A stretch of DNA of 64,000 bases from the NCBI GenBank assembly GCA_024449915.1, contig JAMZAV010000159.1, positions 1,612,001-1,676,000 on the forward strand, written 5' to 3'. The stretch comes from Sweltsa coloradensis (Eukaryota; Arthropoda; Insecta; Plecoptera; Chloroperlidae). Positions 12,071-23,503 of this stretch are shown here, piece after piece; position 1 is the stretch's first letter; the number at the start of each line of letters is the position of its first letter. A program made the translations under genes and the position numbers. A model generated the notes under the pieces. It saw only the letters and a program-made list of their open reading frames with translations, had not been told where the DNA came from and searched no databases.

Positions 12071-12850
12071 TATAATTAATTAAATGTCTTTTTAAAGATT
12101 TAACTTATTTATTTATTCATTCACTCAAATACAGCATTGCTGCCATTTTACATTGAGGTACTAAAATAATAAATTTAAAATCATATTAAAAAAACATAAA
12201 AATTAATAAAAACAGTAAAGTAGAACATAAACATTTCAGTAAACATATACTGTACACTACAGTTGGTTAACACTTACAATAATTTAATCTTTAAATCAAT
12301 AGTTAATAAGTAATAACATAAGATAATGTACAATGAATTATCTATACGATGATGAATTGATGATGATCATAGCATTTCAAATTTTTTTCATGCAGGCTAT
12401 AGTTCTCATAAAACCACATAACATAATGTTGGTAGGGGTCTGCTGCTTTAAACACAAAAGCAATAATTGAGCTCATTGGCAACCCTTAAACTCTTCTGTG
12501 CTTGCTTGACCTGAGGGTGGGGGGGTTGGAGGCAGATACCAGGCTATAATAATTTTCAACTTGGATTAGACTCAAGCTAGGAGATTTATCTTCAACTCTG
12601 CTTTAACAATAAGTAACAAACATAACCAAACTTGATAAAATTGGTATTTTCTTTTGACCTTTGATGTCTAGGGATTCAAACATTAATCAATAATGTTAGT
12701 CCATATTAGTCCTATAAAAAAAATTAAACTGCAAGATTTCTGAAACTTATTGATAATTCATTGCATAATGTGCTTACGCCATATAATTTATATTCAATTT
12801 AGTGAATGACAATAATTTGATACTTCGCTATCACGGAGACTAGAATTAAT

Positions 12851-12915
12851 CTCCCACTGAAAATCAGTTATGAGAATGAGTGGTCAGACTAAATATGAAT
12901 CTATTTGTTTTATAA
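12851..12915. repeat. Short hairpin repeat, copy 1
   Basis: CCCACTGAAAATCAGTTATG, then a GAGTGG closing segment and AGACTAAATAT, then an AT-rich tail. The same block occurs at 13390 and 25441. ACTGAAAATCAGT is itself nearly palindromic. Confidence 0.7.
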
Positions 12916-13389
12916 ATACGTAATTAAATTTGATTTTAACCTTTTTGAAACATTCAGTCTTGATCACGTCTGTCCGCTGGTAGAAGTGGAACTGTTTTTA
13001 CCGACATTTATGGATCAATAATGTAGTCACATTTTCGATTATCATCTTTTTTTATTTTATCGCTGTGCATCCCTATTGTGTATACATTATTCAATTAGGA
13101 GTTAGTACTCCCTTTCTGGTTTGTGAACTGCAATATCAGGCCTGTTATACAAGGATGAGCCAGTCTGCCATAGCCAGTAGAAATCTCCTTGGCTTGGGTT
13201 CTTTTCTAGTTGAAGGCTTCTAGTTGAGTTAATTGTGCATTTTTTTCTTGGGACTTACCTACCATTGAGCATATATTTAAATTTAAATCTTGGTCAAGTT
13301 TTGTTAGTTTTAGAACCCATTCTCAGTTACTTTTTAACATCGGTCTTATTATGAAATATAAGTTGGGTAAAGCAAATTGACGATAAATG

Positions 13390-13450
13390 TCCCCCCACTG
13401 AAAATCAGTTGTGTGACTGAGTGGGGAGTTGGTAGACTCTAAATACAAAT
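13390..13450. repeat. Short hairpin repeat, copy 2
   Basis: CCCCACTGAAAATCAGTTGT, then CTGAGTGGGG, forming an outer CCCCACT/AGTGGGG stem, then AGACTCTAAATA and a TTTATTTATTTTATT tail. Confidence 0.7.
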
Positions 13451-13745
13451 TTATTTATTTTATTTGAATGCAATCGTACTTATTTGTAAATCAGTTTTTA
13501 TATCTAAATGGGGTAGTAGACATGAAATAAATAAATGCAATTTCTATAGAATTTGGGAATGGTACAGTTTATTTTACAAGCACAAAAGTACTTAAGGGTT
13601 TTCAATACTTAATAAAACTAGGAGCAATGATGGCCACTACCTCCTGGAGGTTACCTAGTGTATTTGTTCTCATGGTTGCTTAGCCTGCATAGTGGTGTTG
13701 GCTATTTTTATATATGCAAACTGTTGTTTATTTATTCCTTCTGCG

Positions 13746-13910
13746 CAGACGGGACTGGCGGTGAAATTTGTGTGATCACTACTCATTGAAGTTGCTAGTT
13801 CTTGAACGAACAGGCTAATTCAAACCTGTTTGGATCAGCCAGTGTTCAAGAACTATCAACTGACATGATTGGTGGCCACTTGTCAAATTTTACCGCCAAT
13901 TCCGTCTCTG
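13746..13910. mobile_element. Foldback MITE
   Basis: The left end CAGACGGGACTGGCGGTGAA and the right end, its complement with two mismatches (ending 13910), continue inward to AAATTTG/CAAATTT. A second inner pair, CTAGTTCTTGAAC and GTTCAAGAACTA, sits near the centre. Non-coding. Confidence 0.7.
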
Positions 13911-15278
13911 CTTTGGGGAGAACACTCTGCTTTAGATAAAAAGTTCCAACGTGGGGGATGGTAGCTTTGAAGTGTAAAAAAGACTTAGGAGTATAAAAAG
14001 CGCTTTTTTGGTGCGTTTTTTGTGTTTTTTTTGCTTGGTTTTTATATAATTTGTATAATATTGTTAATAAATTTTTGTTTTCTCTATATTTTATTTAATA
14101 TTGTTAATAAATTATTTATTTTTCCAATATATATAATATTTATTAAATTTTATATTAATGTTAATCAATTTGAAAATATACTAAGTCCATAAAGTAGGTC
14201 AACCAATTTGGTGGCCTTGAAAAAAATGGCTAAGTCCATAAACTAGGTCAACTGCTAACTTTTTGCAAGATTAGCAGCTGACGTAGTAAATGTTGATGGC
14301 CTTGGAAAAAAAGACTATCGTCAATGCCCCAAATTGCCTTATTTTGGCAACTTGGTTACTAATTGCTTCATAAGGCAACTTGAACACTGAAAGAACATGA
14401 GTTAGTATTAGTTACTAAAAGCAATGGGGAATAAGAAGGTACCACCATCTCTACAAATGAATTATCACAACAAAGGCATGGGTTAAACAATATTTATTAG
14501 TACATAGCTGTAAACATACAATGCAAGTTACAAACAGTATTTTGAACAGTGCAGTACACAAAGTGGCTGTGGGAAAAAGAGACTATGTCCATGACCTTGA
14601 AATTGCAAAGTAATAAGGCTTAGCACATAGAAAAGGTGCCAAGTATAATAAAAACACACGGGCAATATTATTTCCACAGTTTTGGAAGTGCAAAGTGAGT
14701 ACAACATGGTCAGCTCACCAAATTTGTTTTGGAGGTAGACTATTCGTAGGTTCGTAGTTTAGGAGTGCCGCGACCGAAGTATGGTATGTGAAGCAGAGAT
14801 GTTCAATGCTGAGTGGAGATGCATGGAGTGAAGATCATTGCTCAGTTGTAGGCATTGCACAGCACGAGGTTTCCAATTATGTATCTGAAACAACACCAAA
14901 ATAGAATTAGCTTTAAAATAGCAACATGTAAGCCAGGTAAGAAATTATGTATGAAATACAAAATAGAATTTGGTGTTTGTAGAGACAGATCTATCACCTT
15001 TCACAAGTGGGGGCAGGGATCTGTGATAGAAACACAAAAACTAACGGTGACAGAACACAAATAAATGTGTAACTGGAACCCAACAGCAACGCTGATGGGA
15101 AACTGAAAGCATTTAGGTATTTTTAACGTGTTGTGTTAAACTAGCCTATGTAACTAACAATAAAAGGTTTCTTCGATAAAATCGGCTTCTGGTTTCCTAC
15201 CTACACATATCTAATATATGTCACTTGGCCCTCCCAACTATTATAAAACCTTTATTGTTGTCTACTTTTCTTTTACAG
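13911..15278. other. Non-coding stretch upstream of a candidate exon
   Basis: AT-rich with a run of TATATAAT/ATTAATAAATT. It holds a loose direct repeat at 14182-14250 (CTAAGTCCATAAA, AGGTCAAC, GGCCTTG). No exon with both splice sites was found. Confidence 0.45.
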
Positions 15279-15444
15279 ATCTCACCGTCAAAACATTTAA
15301 AAATGGATTTTTTATTTTACTGCAGTCTACGTTGCCTAGAAGACAGGGATCAAGATGACCAAGCAAATGTGGAGAAAAAGATAATGACAAGCTTCGAAGG
15401 CATAATAAAAGTGTCAACAATTAATCTGGAAACTTTTAATTTAG
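15279..15444 (+). CDS. Candidate protein-coding exon, product unknown
   Basis: A 166-base open segment lies between a strong acceptor (TCTACTTTTCTTTTACAG, AG at 15277-15278) and a donor GTACGT at 15445. Reading in phase 0 it encodes about 55 residues. An internal Met codon at 15303 opens MDFLFYCSLRCLEDRDQDDQ. The segment continues with a Lys/Glu-rich stretch and leaves in phase 1. The Met could be a translation start with the preceding 24 bases as 5' UTR. I find no matching upstream or downstream exon in the window, and no family is recognised. It might be chance: three-frame openness over 55 codons in AT-rich DNA is not rare, but the paired splice sites are good. Confidence 0.4.
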
Positions 15445-15544
15445 GTACGTTGTATGCATCACACATTAAAAAATAAATATGGAAAACAAAGTCGGCCTGG
15501 GCTACTGTGTTAGGATTTGACAAGTTCGATTATGTGGAAAACAA

Positions 15545-15650
15545 ACTGAAATTTCAAAATCCAACTCGACCAGGGATTGAACCCTGGTCTCCCGCTTGCT
15601 TGATTGGTGGTTTAGTGAAGCCGAGCAAGCAGGGAACCCAGGCTCAATCC
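15545..15650 (-). repeat. tRNA-derived SINE relic (type C), with an inverted partial partner
   Basis: On the minus strand GGGAGACC, then GGTTCAATCCC and TGGTC match the B-box half of the heads at 8391 and 27823. A second, oppositely oriented piece (CCAGGCTCAATCCC near 15635-15650) gives a small inverted repeat around GCTTGCT/AGCAAGC. Confidence 0.5.
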
Positions 15651-15769
15651 CGAGCAGAGTTAGATTTCATAATTTTTAGATTGTCTTCATCTACTCCAAG
15701 AAAATGAAAATGTTCTTCCACGAATTAAAATACTATCTCTAAAACAGCATTCGCGTTATTTTCGCGCTC

Positions 15770-15950
15770 TTGCATTTGAAATAGCGCCTGAACATAGGCC
15801 ACCCACAATACAACTCCCGCGCATCGGCTGCTGCGCATCGCCCTGCCCACCCACTCGACGCCAGCTGATCCCGTGAGGCGGGCGGGTGACGTCGTCACGG
15901 GCTCCGCGGCAAAAGGCCACGGGAATATCACCGCGTATCAAAATCACTGG
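15770..15950. other. GC-rich, CpG-rich patch
   Basis: Contrasts with its AT-rich surroundings. It contains many CG dinucleotides and GTGACGTCGTCAC-type symmetry near 15887-15900. Open frames on the minus strand are short and overlapping, with no recognised domain. It could be a promoter-like island or transposon interior. Confidence 0.35.
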
Positions 15951-16053
15951 TTCCGCGGAAAATGACCACCAAAATAACTATTCATACAATTTAAAAGTTT
16001 TTTCTTGGGAATTGATCCCGAATCGATTCTAGGTCACAATGATTGATTTGTAG

Positions 16054-16690
16054 TAGAGGTGGTCACGTGACGTGAGTTGACTCACAACTTTTCTCGTGAT
16101 TGTGCGTGAACGTGAATGCTTTGAATAGGTACCGTGAATTTGCGTGATAATGTTCCAGTCACGCATGTATCGTGACACGCGTGATCGTGCGTGACACTAA
16201 ATGCTCTTGTGCGGAACGAGCCCTTCAAATCCTCTAGGCCAGGCCACCCTCGTCTTAACATGCCTTGAGTCGCACCCTGCTCTAAAATTCACCCATGAAT
16301 ACGCGGACGAGAGAGTAATAAACCAACAATCTCTTGAATTTATTGTCGCCAATCACTTGTATTCATCTCTAGTTATTTATTTGTTCACCACTCTCTCGAG
16401 AGGAGCAAGTGACGACAGGATGTCTGCCATCTGACAATGCGAACATGACCAGGTTGGTGGCGATCGGATTAGAAGGGTGCTCCTCAAAATACCAACAATT
16501 GAGTAATCGTGATTGCGCGTGAGTGCTTGAAAACATTATTTGTCGTGCGTGAGCGAGTATAGCTACTTGAAAAATATTACGTGATTGTGCGCGAGTTAAA
16601 TAAAAATTATATTATTCGTGCGTGACTGTGCGTGATCAGAAAATGAGTTTACGTGACGTGAGTGAAAAATTGATCACGCGACCACCTCTA
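16054..16690. mobile_element. hAT MITE
   Basis: Ends TAGAGGTGGTCACGTGA and its complement (TCACGCGACCACCTCTA) are inverted repeats with one mismatch. The octamer ATTTGTAG is duplicated perfectly (16046-16053 and 16691-16698). Both subterminal regions are studded with GTGCGTGA/CGTGATTGTG motifs in both orientations, the kind of repeats hAT transposases bind. No transposase; the 77-aa frame at 16201-16434 has no domain. Confidence 0.92.
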
Positions 16691-17799
16691 ATTTGTAGTC
16701 CCTTAATCAGACTGGTGAACTGTGGTTGGCCTATGTGAGCTTGTGCTTGGCCCTACCCTGTTAAAAAACATGGGACTAGGCCCTAACATTGTTCAAAATG
16801 TTTTGTTGTAAGAATGAAACTGGAGTCTATTCATTCATTACATCAGGGCTGCCACTGACATTTTTTTCAAATCCTGTTGGAGGACGTTAAAAATCCGCAA
16901 ATATCCGTGAAAAGTCTAAAAACGTTAATTTCATTGAACAAGCTATGAAAATGGCTAAATGCGACGTTTATATTTTGTTACCATCATAACCTAAAAGTTG
17001 CCAAGGGCCTAGGCCTATGCACAGACGAGAAAATGAGCCTGAAACATCCGTAGTTACTTGAAAAGATTGAATAAAAATGTAAAATGTTACTTATTTAACC
17101 TACAGAAAATCTGTTTTAAATCTGACCTGGTTAAAAAATTCTTAGGCCTAGCCGCCTAGGCCTAGGGCCCTAGGAATGTTGCATCAAATTTTGACCTAGG
17201 CCCATGTGTTGTGTCTATTAATAACATTGTAGTCTTGCAGAACTTGTTAATAACATTTTAATCATATACTAATTCTATTTTTCATGTTTAATTATCACAT
17301 AATCCAAACCAGGGTGCTGAAAGAACAATGCTAAATCGTGTGGCAGTGTTCCTTCATTTGTTTCGAGTTTCAGTAGTTCAAAGTCCGAGCATCAGAGTGT
17401 TATCGTCGCTTTTTTGCGCGACTAATCGATTATTGGCCGATATAGCAGTCGATTACTTCAAAATATTGATAAACAAAAGTCTTAGAAACGCACGTGAAAG
17501 TCACATGGCAATTAAATAGGCCTACAATATTTGAAGGCATTTCGAGGCATAATAAAATGTTTCAATGTACCGGTACTGTCTACTGACCAATCATAAAAGA
17601 AAGTGATTATCATTGACCATCAAAGGTGAGAAAGGGCGCAGGACGAGTAATTGCTAGGCTATGCCCTTATTAGTTTTAAATTCATTCTACGGAATAGCCC
17701 GTAGGCAGTTTCTTGCTAATGGCTGTATGAATCGGCCAACTATAACACATTAACATCCAAGAAGAATTGATGACTTGAAGAGTGAAGACTACCATGCCA

Positions 17800-17975
17800 T
17801 TATGAAGACCGAGATGACCAAGGCTGGCCTTTCCTTATCTTGTTTACTGGCATTCGGGCTCCAGCCCTCCCAACCCGCGCCAACGCATAGTGACCTTGAC
17901 TAGACTGTGACAAGATATACACCAGATGCAAGGAACAGTGAGTGTTATCTTAATGGCCTGCAATCACCACGCATG
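17800..17975 (+). repeat. Direct repeat, copy 1 (partner at 19105)
   Basis: CATTCGGGCTCCAG, CGCGCCAACGCAT, GTGACCTTGACT, GACTGTGACAAGATATA and GTTATCTTAATGGCC occur in the same order and spacing at 19105-19285. The two copies flank the TIR element at 18585-19062. Confidence 0.85.
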
Positions 17976-18584
17976 GGGCCTGTTACTGGACAAGTGGACT
18001 TATCTTTTTTCCTAGGCGGCGAGAGCTAAGGGCTAAGCGCGGGCGAAAGTGAGAGATTTCCCACATGCCCAGACGGGTGGGAAAATAATCTACGTTCCCG
18101 ACCACTTTTTTTACCTGCCCCGGGCACCCCGGTCATCTCAGGCATGGTATTTTTTGAGCCTGCATACCATTATGATGATCAAGATGACGCCATGAGGACT
18201 ACATCCATGACATCCAAGAAGTCAACCCGCCACGTCAGCTACCATGAAGACAGAGGCGTAACGGGTACAATAATACCACACTGGACAAGAGACATGTCTG
18301 ATCACTGTCAGGTTTTATGAATTTCTTACATCACTACCTATCATCACTAACCCGGTTCCTGAATTGAGATGTCACATTTTAGGCGTAAGGCTAATGTAAA
18401 CATGCGCTTTCTCATATCTTTTGTGCTTGACGGCGTTTTTCTTTTGAATTATAATGTCCTTTGTTCATGCCGCCGACCTGTGGTGGTGTGCTGAGTATGC
18501 CCACCCCACCCCTCCTGCCTAACTGCTCATGCGATCTTCCAGAGATTATCCCGCGTAAATAATTACCAGTCACAACATCACTTA

Positions 18585-19062
18585 AGCCGGGGTCCCACGG
18601 CGTGTTACTCGACGAGCCTGGGTCGGGTCGGGGTGGCTTGACAAGCCGCAGGTATACAGGTTAAAAAATAACTGAGCGGTCCCAGGCGTGTGGCTCGTCA
18701 AGCCTCGAGCCTGCACCTGCTTGTCCGAGCCTGGCTTGAGGAGGCTTGTACGGATGGATTTCAAAAGGTTAAAATGGTGAAGAACAAAACAAATCTCGCC
18801 TTTTCCTCGGTCTTTTCATTCATACGAGTGGCGAGCCAGTGGGTCCTCGTGGACCGCTTCAACGAGCATGTACGAACCGGACTACCTGACCTGACCATTT
18901 TTTATTACCCCTTGCGCGTTTTCTTTGGCTTATGCAAAATTTACCGACAACTGACGGGAAGCTCAAGCAACGTCGCGCCGACCCGGTCCCACGGCGTGTG
19001 GCGCGACGATCCTACCCTTTTTACCTGTGGCTCGTCGAGCAACGCGCCGTGGCACCCCGGCT
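18585..19062. mobile_element. Non-autonomous TIR element with TTA target site
   Basis: Inverted ends start AGCCGGGGTCCCACGGCG and continue as CTCGACGAGCC on both sides, about 33 bp with few mismatches. TTA is duplicated at 18582-18584 and 19063-19065. A 3-bp TTA duplication suggests the PIF/Harbinger group, though this family assignment is an inference from the target site only. Internal repeats of the end motif occur (GGTCCCAGGCGTGTGGCTCG near 18678; GGTCCCACGGCGTGTGGCGC near 18984). The 130-aa frame (18690-19082) runs through these repeats and is probably not a gene. Confidence 0.75.
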
Positions 19063-19104
19063 TTATGTTTTCAATCTGCTAGAAGTCAAAACTTAAAAAC
19101 TATC

Positions 19105-19285
19105 TCCCATGGTGATAATTGCCTTTGCTTATCATGTTTACTCTCATTCGGGCTCCAGTCCCCACCCCCCAACCCCCCACCCCTCCCACGCCCCGCGCCA
19201 ACGCATTGTGACCTTGACTTGACTGTGACAAGATATAAAACATATGCAATGAACAGTGAATGTTATCTTAATGGCCCGCTGCTGT
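19105..19285 (+). repeat. Direct repeat, copy 2 (partner at 17800)
   Basis: See the 17800 copy. This copy has an expanded C-rich run (CCCCACCCCCCAACCCCCCA) where copy 1 is short. Confidence 0.85.
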
Positions 19286-20514
19286 TCCTCTTTCGTGATT
19301 ATGAAATACTACAACTACTTCATCGGCACGTCATTGTTTATAGAACAGCATTACGTCCGAGATATTAGTCCATTAGACACCTCACACGATTTTTTGTGTT
19401 ACTACCCGGGTAACCCGCGGGTAAAGTGGACGGGTACCCGGGTCGTAAAAAAGTCGCGTTTCGTCATCCCTAATATAACAAGTACCTACCCGGGTACATT
19501 GATTTCCGCGTATATCAAAATCCCTTCACAATCATGTTGTAATTTATACCATGTTCTTTGAATATATTATTATTTATTTAATAACTAATAACTATGAAAA
19601 ATGTGATTGTTTACTAATTGTCTTGTATTTCAATAAATAATATATTTTTAATGTTAACCATGTGTTCTGTTTTCGTAGTTACATTGTTAGTAAATTTAGT
19701 TTTTATTTCAGAATAATAAGTAGAAATAGTAGGGAACTGCAATACCACATAGCCTCAGTTAGTTAAAAGTCCGAGCAAGGCGCACCGCCACTAGTCTCAA
19801 ACAGTTCTTCATGTCGCCTGCAGAGAGTAGCACATCTACGGGTGGAGGTATAGTAGTATCTATGATCCAAACTATTATAAACAAAAACAAAAGAAAACAA
19901 TTTTGTAGGCTCCAATCTCCATTGTTTGTCCTTGGCTGTTCAATTTATCTTGCATTGTCCCAAAAGCAACTGTTCTGGCTGTTACTACTACACAGAAGCA
20001 GTTTCTACAATGTCTGGGACATGGCTCCGCCTTGCTCCGCCCCCTATCTAAAGTCGAATCGATTATCGCCCCGCCTTCAATGTTTACAATCGAAATAAGC
20101 CCACGCAGATTCAAATATACGAAAATAAGCACAGAAAACGTAATAAACGAAATATCCGCAAATAAGACTAAAAATCCGTTTATCCGTTTTGCACCCTAAA
20201 TATCCGTAAAAACGGATAAAATCCGTTAAAACGGCAGCCCTGCATTACATTGAAAATAAAAAATGTTTCTTGTACATTTTAATTTTCTTTGATTTTTCTT
20301 TCTTCTTGAAATGATTCTGTCGCGTTATATTCGAGATCGTGCTATATTCGGTCCAATACGGTAAGTAGGGTTGCCTTTTGATGATGCTTTGGTTTGTCAG
20401 TATTCAAAATTTACAATTGATTAATAATTAGCCCGAGTTGTTGTGTTTGTTCAATCGATGATGAAAGAAATAAAATAAATTCTCATATTGAGTCGATCCA
20501 CTCACTAACGCCGA

Positions 20515-20752
20515 CACTAATGAAGGGCAATCATGGACAGCATCAGAATCAACAGGGCTAATTCGGAACAACCTTAGAATGTGCTTTGTTGCTAGGACGG
20601 CGCTAGTCACTGTTTACACATTCCTGAACCAAGAAATGAGGGACTTGAGTCCACACCAGTTGTTTAAAATCATTGCCTGTTGTGGGATTCGAACCCTAGA
20701 CCTTTTGCATTAAAAGCAGAGACTAGCAGCAAGACCAACGAACCATAACGAT
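20515..20752 (-). repeat. tRNA-derived SINE, type A
   Basis: On the minus strand a tRNA-like head with B-box GGTTCGAATCCC is followed by a body with GGACTCAAGTC, TTCAGGAATGT, GCCGTCCTAGCAA and TGTTGATTCTG. The same head and body occur on the plus strand at 25081-25310. The head has a TCTGC/GCAGA-type anticodon stem but the copy lacks a working acceptor stem. Confidence 0.8.
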
Positions 20753-21359
20753 CATTAATCAATTATAGTAATTCTTAATCAAAGTTTTAAACACATTCAC
20801 AAACTCTTTCATCGATGATTTCTTTGGTTTGAATCTACGACCAAAATACAAAATTAACATCAATGTTAATATATTTTTAAAAAGAGAAGACAATTGATTA
20901 CTGACTCATAGGGCCTAATTGACAGCAACCCGAGAAACAAGCCTAGCTGAAACGGGGGCAGAACTGCGATAGAAATTGTGAATACAATTCTATCTTCATC
21001 GGCGATTGATTTTATTTGCTTATGTTAGCATGTTTTACGTAATGTTGCTATCGAGAGGATGAGTGGTCATACACGAGGAACAAGTCCACTGACCTGCAGC
21101 AGGTTAAAATTTATCGACGACTTGTCAATAGACGGGAAAGATCATTTCATGTCACGTCTTGTATTGTCTTACTTTAAGGAATTAGTAGTATGTTAACTTT
21201 CTCCACTTAAGCTAAGCTTCTCAGCTATAAAATTTAATTTCGACTACTTTGAGATGTACATCATGTATAGGCCTGGTACACCAGTTTAGAAGTCCAAAGC
21301 AAGCAGAACGAAATAGCATGTATCTATTTGAAATGCAATTTGAATTTTATTGCTTAATA

Positions 21360-21540
21360 ATGGCACTAATATTGCAATATTACTAATCAAGAGTTTTAAG
21401 TGGTGATAGATGAAAGTAAAAGACAATTTAAAAAAACAAACGAGGCTTATGCAGGATTTGAACCCGCGTCCCTTGTAATATGCTGTGCCCCCCCCCCCCC
21501 CATATGCCCCCAATTGGCCTACTCTGCCATCATGTGTCGT
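21360..21540 (-). repeat. tRNA-derived SINE, type B, copy 1
   Basis: Minus-strand head ending GCGGGTTCAAATCCTGCATA (B-box), then a short body with TCATCTATCACCACT and ATTGCAATATTAG. A 14-15 C run interrupts the head near 21487-21501. It abuts the end of the LINE relic. The same head/body order occurs at 32050 and 36630. Confidence 0.75.
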
Positions 21541-23195
21541 CGTGTTATCCAATAGACGGGATTCTCTTTGTACATGCGTCATGCCATCTGGCATTGCGTC
21601 AAGTTCAGACTTAGTCCTTTCACAACTGAAAAGAAGTCGTCGATTCTGTTCTTTCTTACTGCACAAGCTGCATAGGCTTGAATCTGCCATTCCTACTTTT
21701 GACCCAACAGGTCATGCCCTGTGTCAAGTCTGAACTGAGCAGATGAGACCTTTCTGTTCTTATATATATGGGTGGTTTTGTCTTTCTTGATACTATACTT
21801 TGCCATAGCTTGTCTTTTGCATCCTCCTCCCACTTCCTCTGCACCAAATTCTTAGCAGCAGATGTTAGATGGGACTTAACTGCCTTATAAGACAGTGCCT
21901 TCTCAGTTTGTGGCATCTTGCTGTCCCTCTTTGCCAAGAAGTCTGCCTTGTCATTACCATGCAGATTGCAGTGTGCAAGTACCCACTGCAGTATAACTTC
22001 TTTTCCCTTTTTATTCAGTCTCAGAATGTGTAACTTACATTCCTTGACAATGCTGTCCACCTCACCCTTGCTCGCAACTGCATGTATTGCCGCCATTGAG
22101 TCAGAAAGTATCACAATTTTATTTTTTGGGAGACCTGCTACCAGCTTTAGTGCTTCCAATATTGCATTTAGTTCCCCATAATAGTTAATGCCATTTCTTT
22201 CTGCAGGTAGTGCCTTCTCAAATTATCTACAGTATATTCCTGCTCCAGCATTGGCTTCTCCAGGTTTGCCGATCCATCTGTATACATGTGCAGCCCTTCT
22301 TCACTGTAATATTTCTTTCGTCCACATATCCCCTCCACTTCCAGTTCATGTTGAACGTCTAAAACAGCCACCCTGATGTTAAGTTTTGGCAGCTTCATTC
22401 TGTTTTCCAGATAAACATCTGTCATAAGCTCATTTCTTAATTCATTGTTGGGATGCGCATCAATATTTTTTTCATTATCGCTTATCAAAATGGTAATCTC
22501 ATTATCGAATCGATATTATCGATAATATCGATATCACCAATAAAGCCTGTTCTGACCTAGGGGTATAAGTGGAATCTCAAGTGTGGCAAGTGTAAGTCAA
22601 AACAAAACAATCACGTTCCGTTTACTGCCATGGCTGTTTTCGATGTCATGTGTTTGGTTTCCGTTATTGACTGATAAGTCATTTCCAAACATAATCTCGA
22701 GTGTGACGACCATCAGCCCAGCCAGTGCATGGCACAACGTAAGATAATTTCCGTCTTTAGAGTTAAGTTCGTGCCACTATTGATGAATTATTTGACATTT
22801 CGATAATCGATAATGAATTTTAGTTATCGATTATCGAAAATATCCATTATTGATTATCGATCGATAATATCGATTATCGTGTGCATCCCTAATTCATTGG
22901 CTGTAGTTATGAAAGTTTTATGAGTTTTTAGTCTCTCATATAGCTCTCTGCTCCAATATTGTTCATCCAGCCTCATCATATTTTCATGTAACACTGCAGC
23001 CACATTTCTTCGAGACTCAAGTGGTTGGATGTTTGTTCTGGCCTGCAGAGCTGTGATTGGAGTGGACTTCACTGCTTCTGTGGAGATCCGAGATTCTCAT
23101 AGCTTGGTTTTGCACCATGTATAGCTTCTGCAATTTACTTTTAGGTGCTGTGACAAGCAACGCACTTGTGCATTCTAGTAGTGGTCTGCGAAATC
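21541..23195 (-). pseudogene. C-terminal relic of a non-LTR retrotransposon (LINE) with RNase H
   Basis: Order on the minus strand: end of the reverse-transcriptase thumb (TAPKSKLQKLYMVQNQAMR near 23170-23110), a linker with ARTNIQPLESRRNVAAVLHE, the RNase H start MYTDGSA, the RNase H body (VILSDSMAAIHAV, then QWVLAHCNLHGNDKADFLAK), and a Cys tail CSLCSKKEQ with LLFSC. RNase H catalytic residues are partly visible: D in YTDGSA, D in LSDSMAA and D in NDKADFL. The middle is broken by a hAT insertion (22448-22891) that splits the frame at a duplicated octamer, and there is a frameshift near 21690. Post-RT RNase H is typical of I/R1/LOA-type elements. The endonuclease and RT catalytic core are absent. 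Confidence 0.85.
22448..22891. mobile_element. hAT MITE inserted in the LINE relic
   Basis: Ends are TTGGGATGCGCA and TGTGCATCCCTA (complement TAGGGATGCACA), flanked by ATTCATTG on both sides (22440-22447, 22892-22899). The LINE reading frame resumes exactly at the duplicated octamer. Both subterminal regions are rich in TATCGATAATATCGAT palindromes. A decayed relative lies at 42640-43040. Confidence 0.9.
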
Positions 23196-23348
23196 GGATT
23201 TTACATTTACCCTGAATTTGGGTTTTTCCGTTGTTGGCATTACCTCAAAAATGCCATATTTGACTGTCCATTATTAAGCACTAAATAGCATTGGAGGAAA
23301 AATTCTTTCTATGCACTTTGAAGTGACTTAAATGACGATTAGGTAACA

Positions 23349-23503
23349 ATCAAAGTTTTAATCCAATATGGCTGATAATTCCTAATATCCACAACATCAA
23401 AGTGAATGATGTAACAAAAAGAGTGTATAAACAGCACGAAAACAGTATTCATATTGTGAATATTAGGATTTAGCAGCCATATTGGATTTAAACTTTGGTT
23501 GTA
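23349..23503. repeat. Inverted repeat (MITE-like)
   Basis: AATCCAATATGGCTG, then AATTCCTAATAT on the left; ATATTAGGATT, then CAGCCATATTGGATT on the right, with AAAGTTT/AAACTTT outside. The arms are about 45 bases and the loop about 70. No clear target duplication. Confidence 0.7.

Larger units (their letters stand above)
9399..13745. other. AT-rich non-coding stretch, mostly unique
   Basis: About 4.3 kb with no frame longer than about 90 codons and no plausible exon. Contents I can name: a poly-T tract near 10553, a (TTTA) tail at 12106-12120 like the 3' end of a LINE or SINE, a repeat shared with 47.8 kb (separate entry), a short hairpin repeat in two copies (12851 and 13390), and a hAT-like end TGTGCATCCCTA near 13066 without a partner. 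Confidence 0.5.
16844..20242. mobile_element. Large hAT element (3.4 kb) with perfect 8-bp target duplication
   Basis: Ends CAGGGCTGCC and GGCAGCCCTG, inside CATTACAT duplicated at 16836-16843 and 20243-20250. Subterminal zones on both sides carry ATCCG/CCGTTAAA-type motifs (AAATCCGCAAATATCCGTGA on the left; AAATATCCGTAAAAACGG on the right). The interior has been colonised by a TIR element (18585-19062) and contains a duplicated block (17800 and 19105). No intact transposase; the 19811-20098 frame near the right end may be a relic of its N-terminus but shows no readable domain. Confidence 0.85.

Noticed and set aside
18690..19082. 130-codon plus-strand ORF
   Set aside because: Most of it lies in the terminal and internal repeats of a TIR element and it crosses the element boundary.
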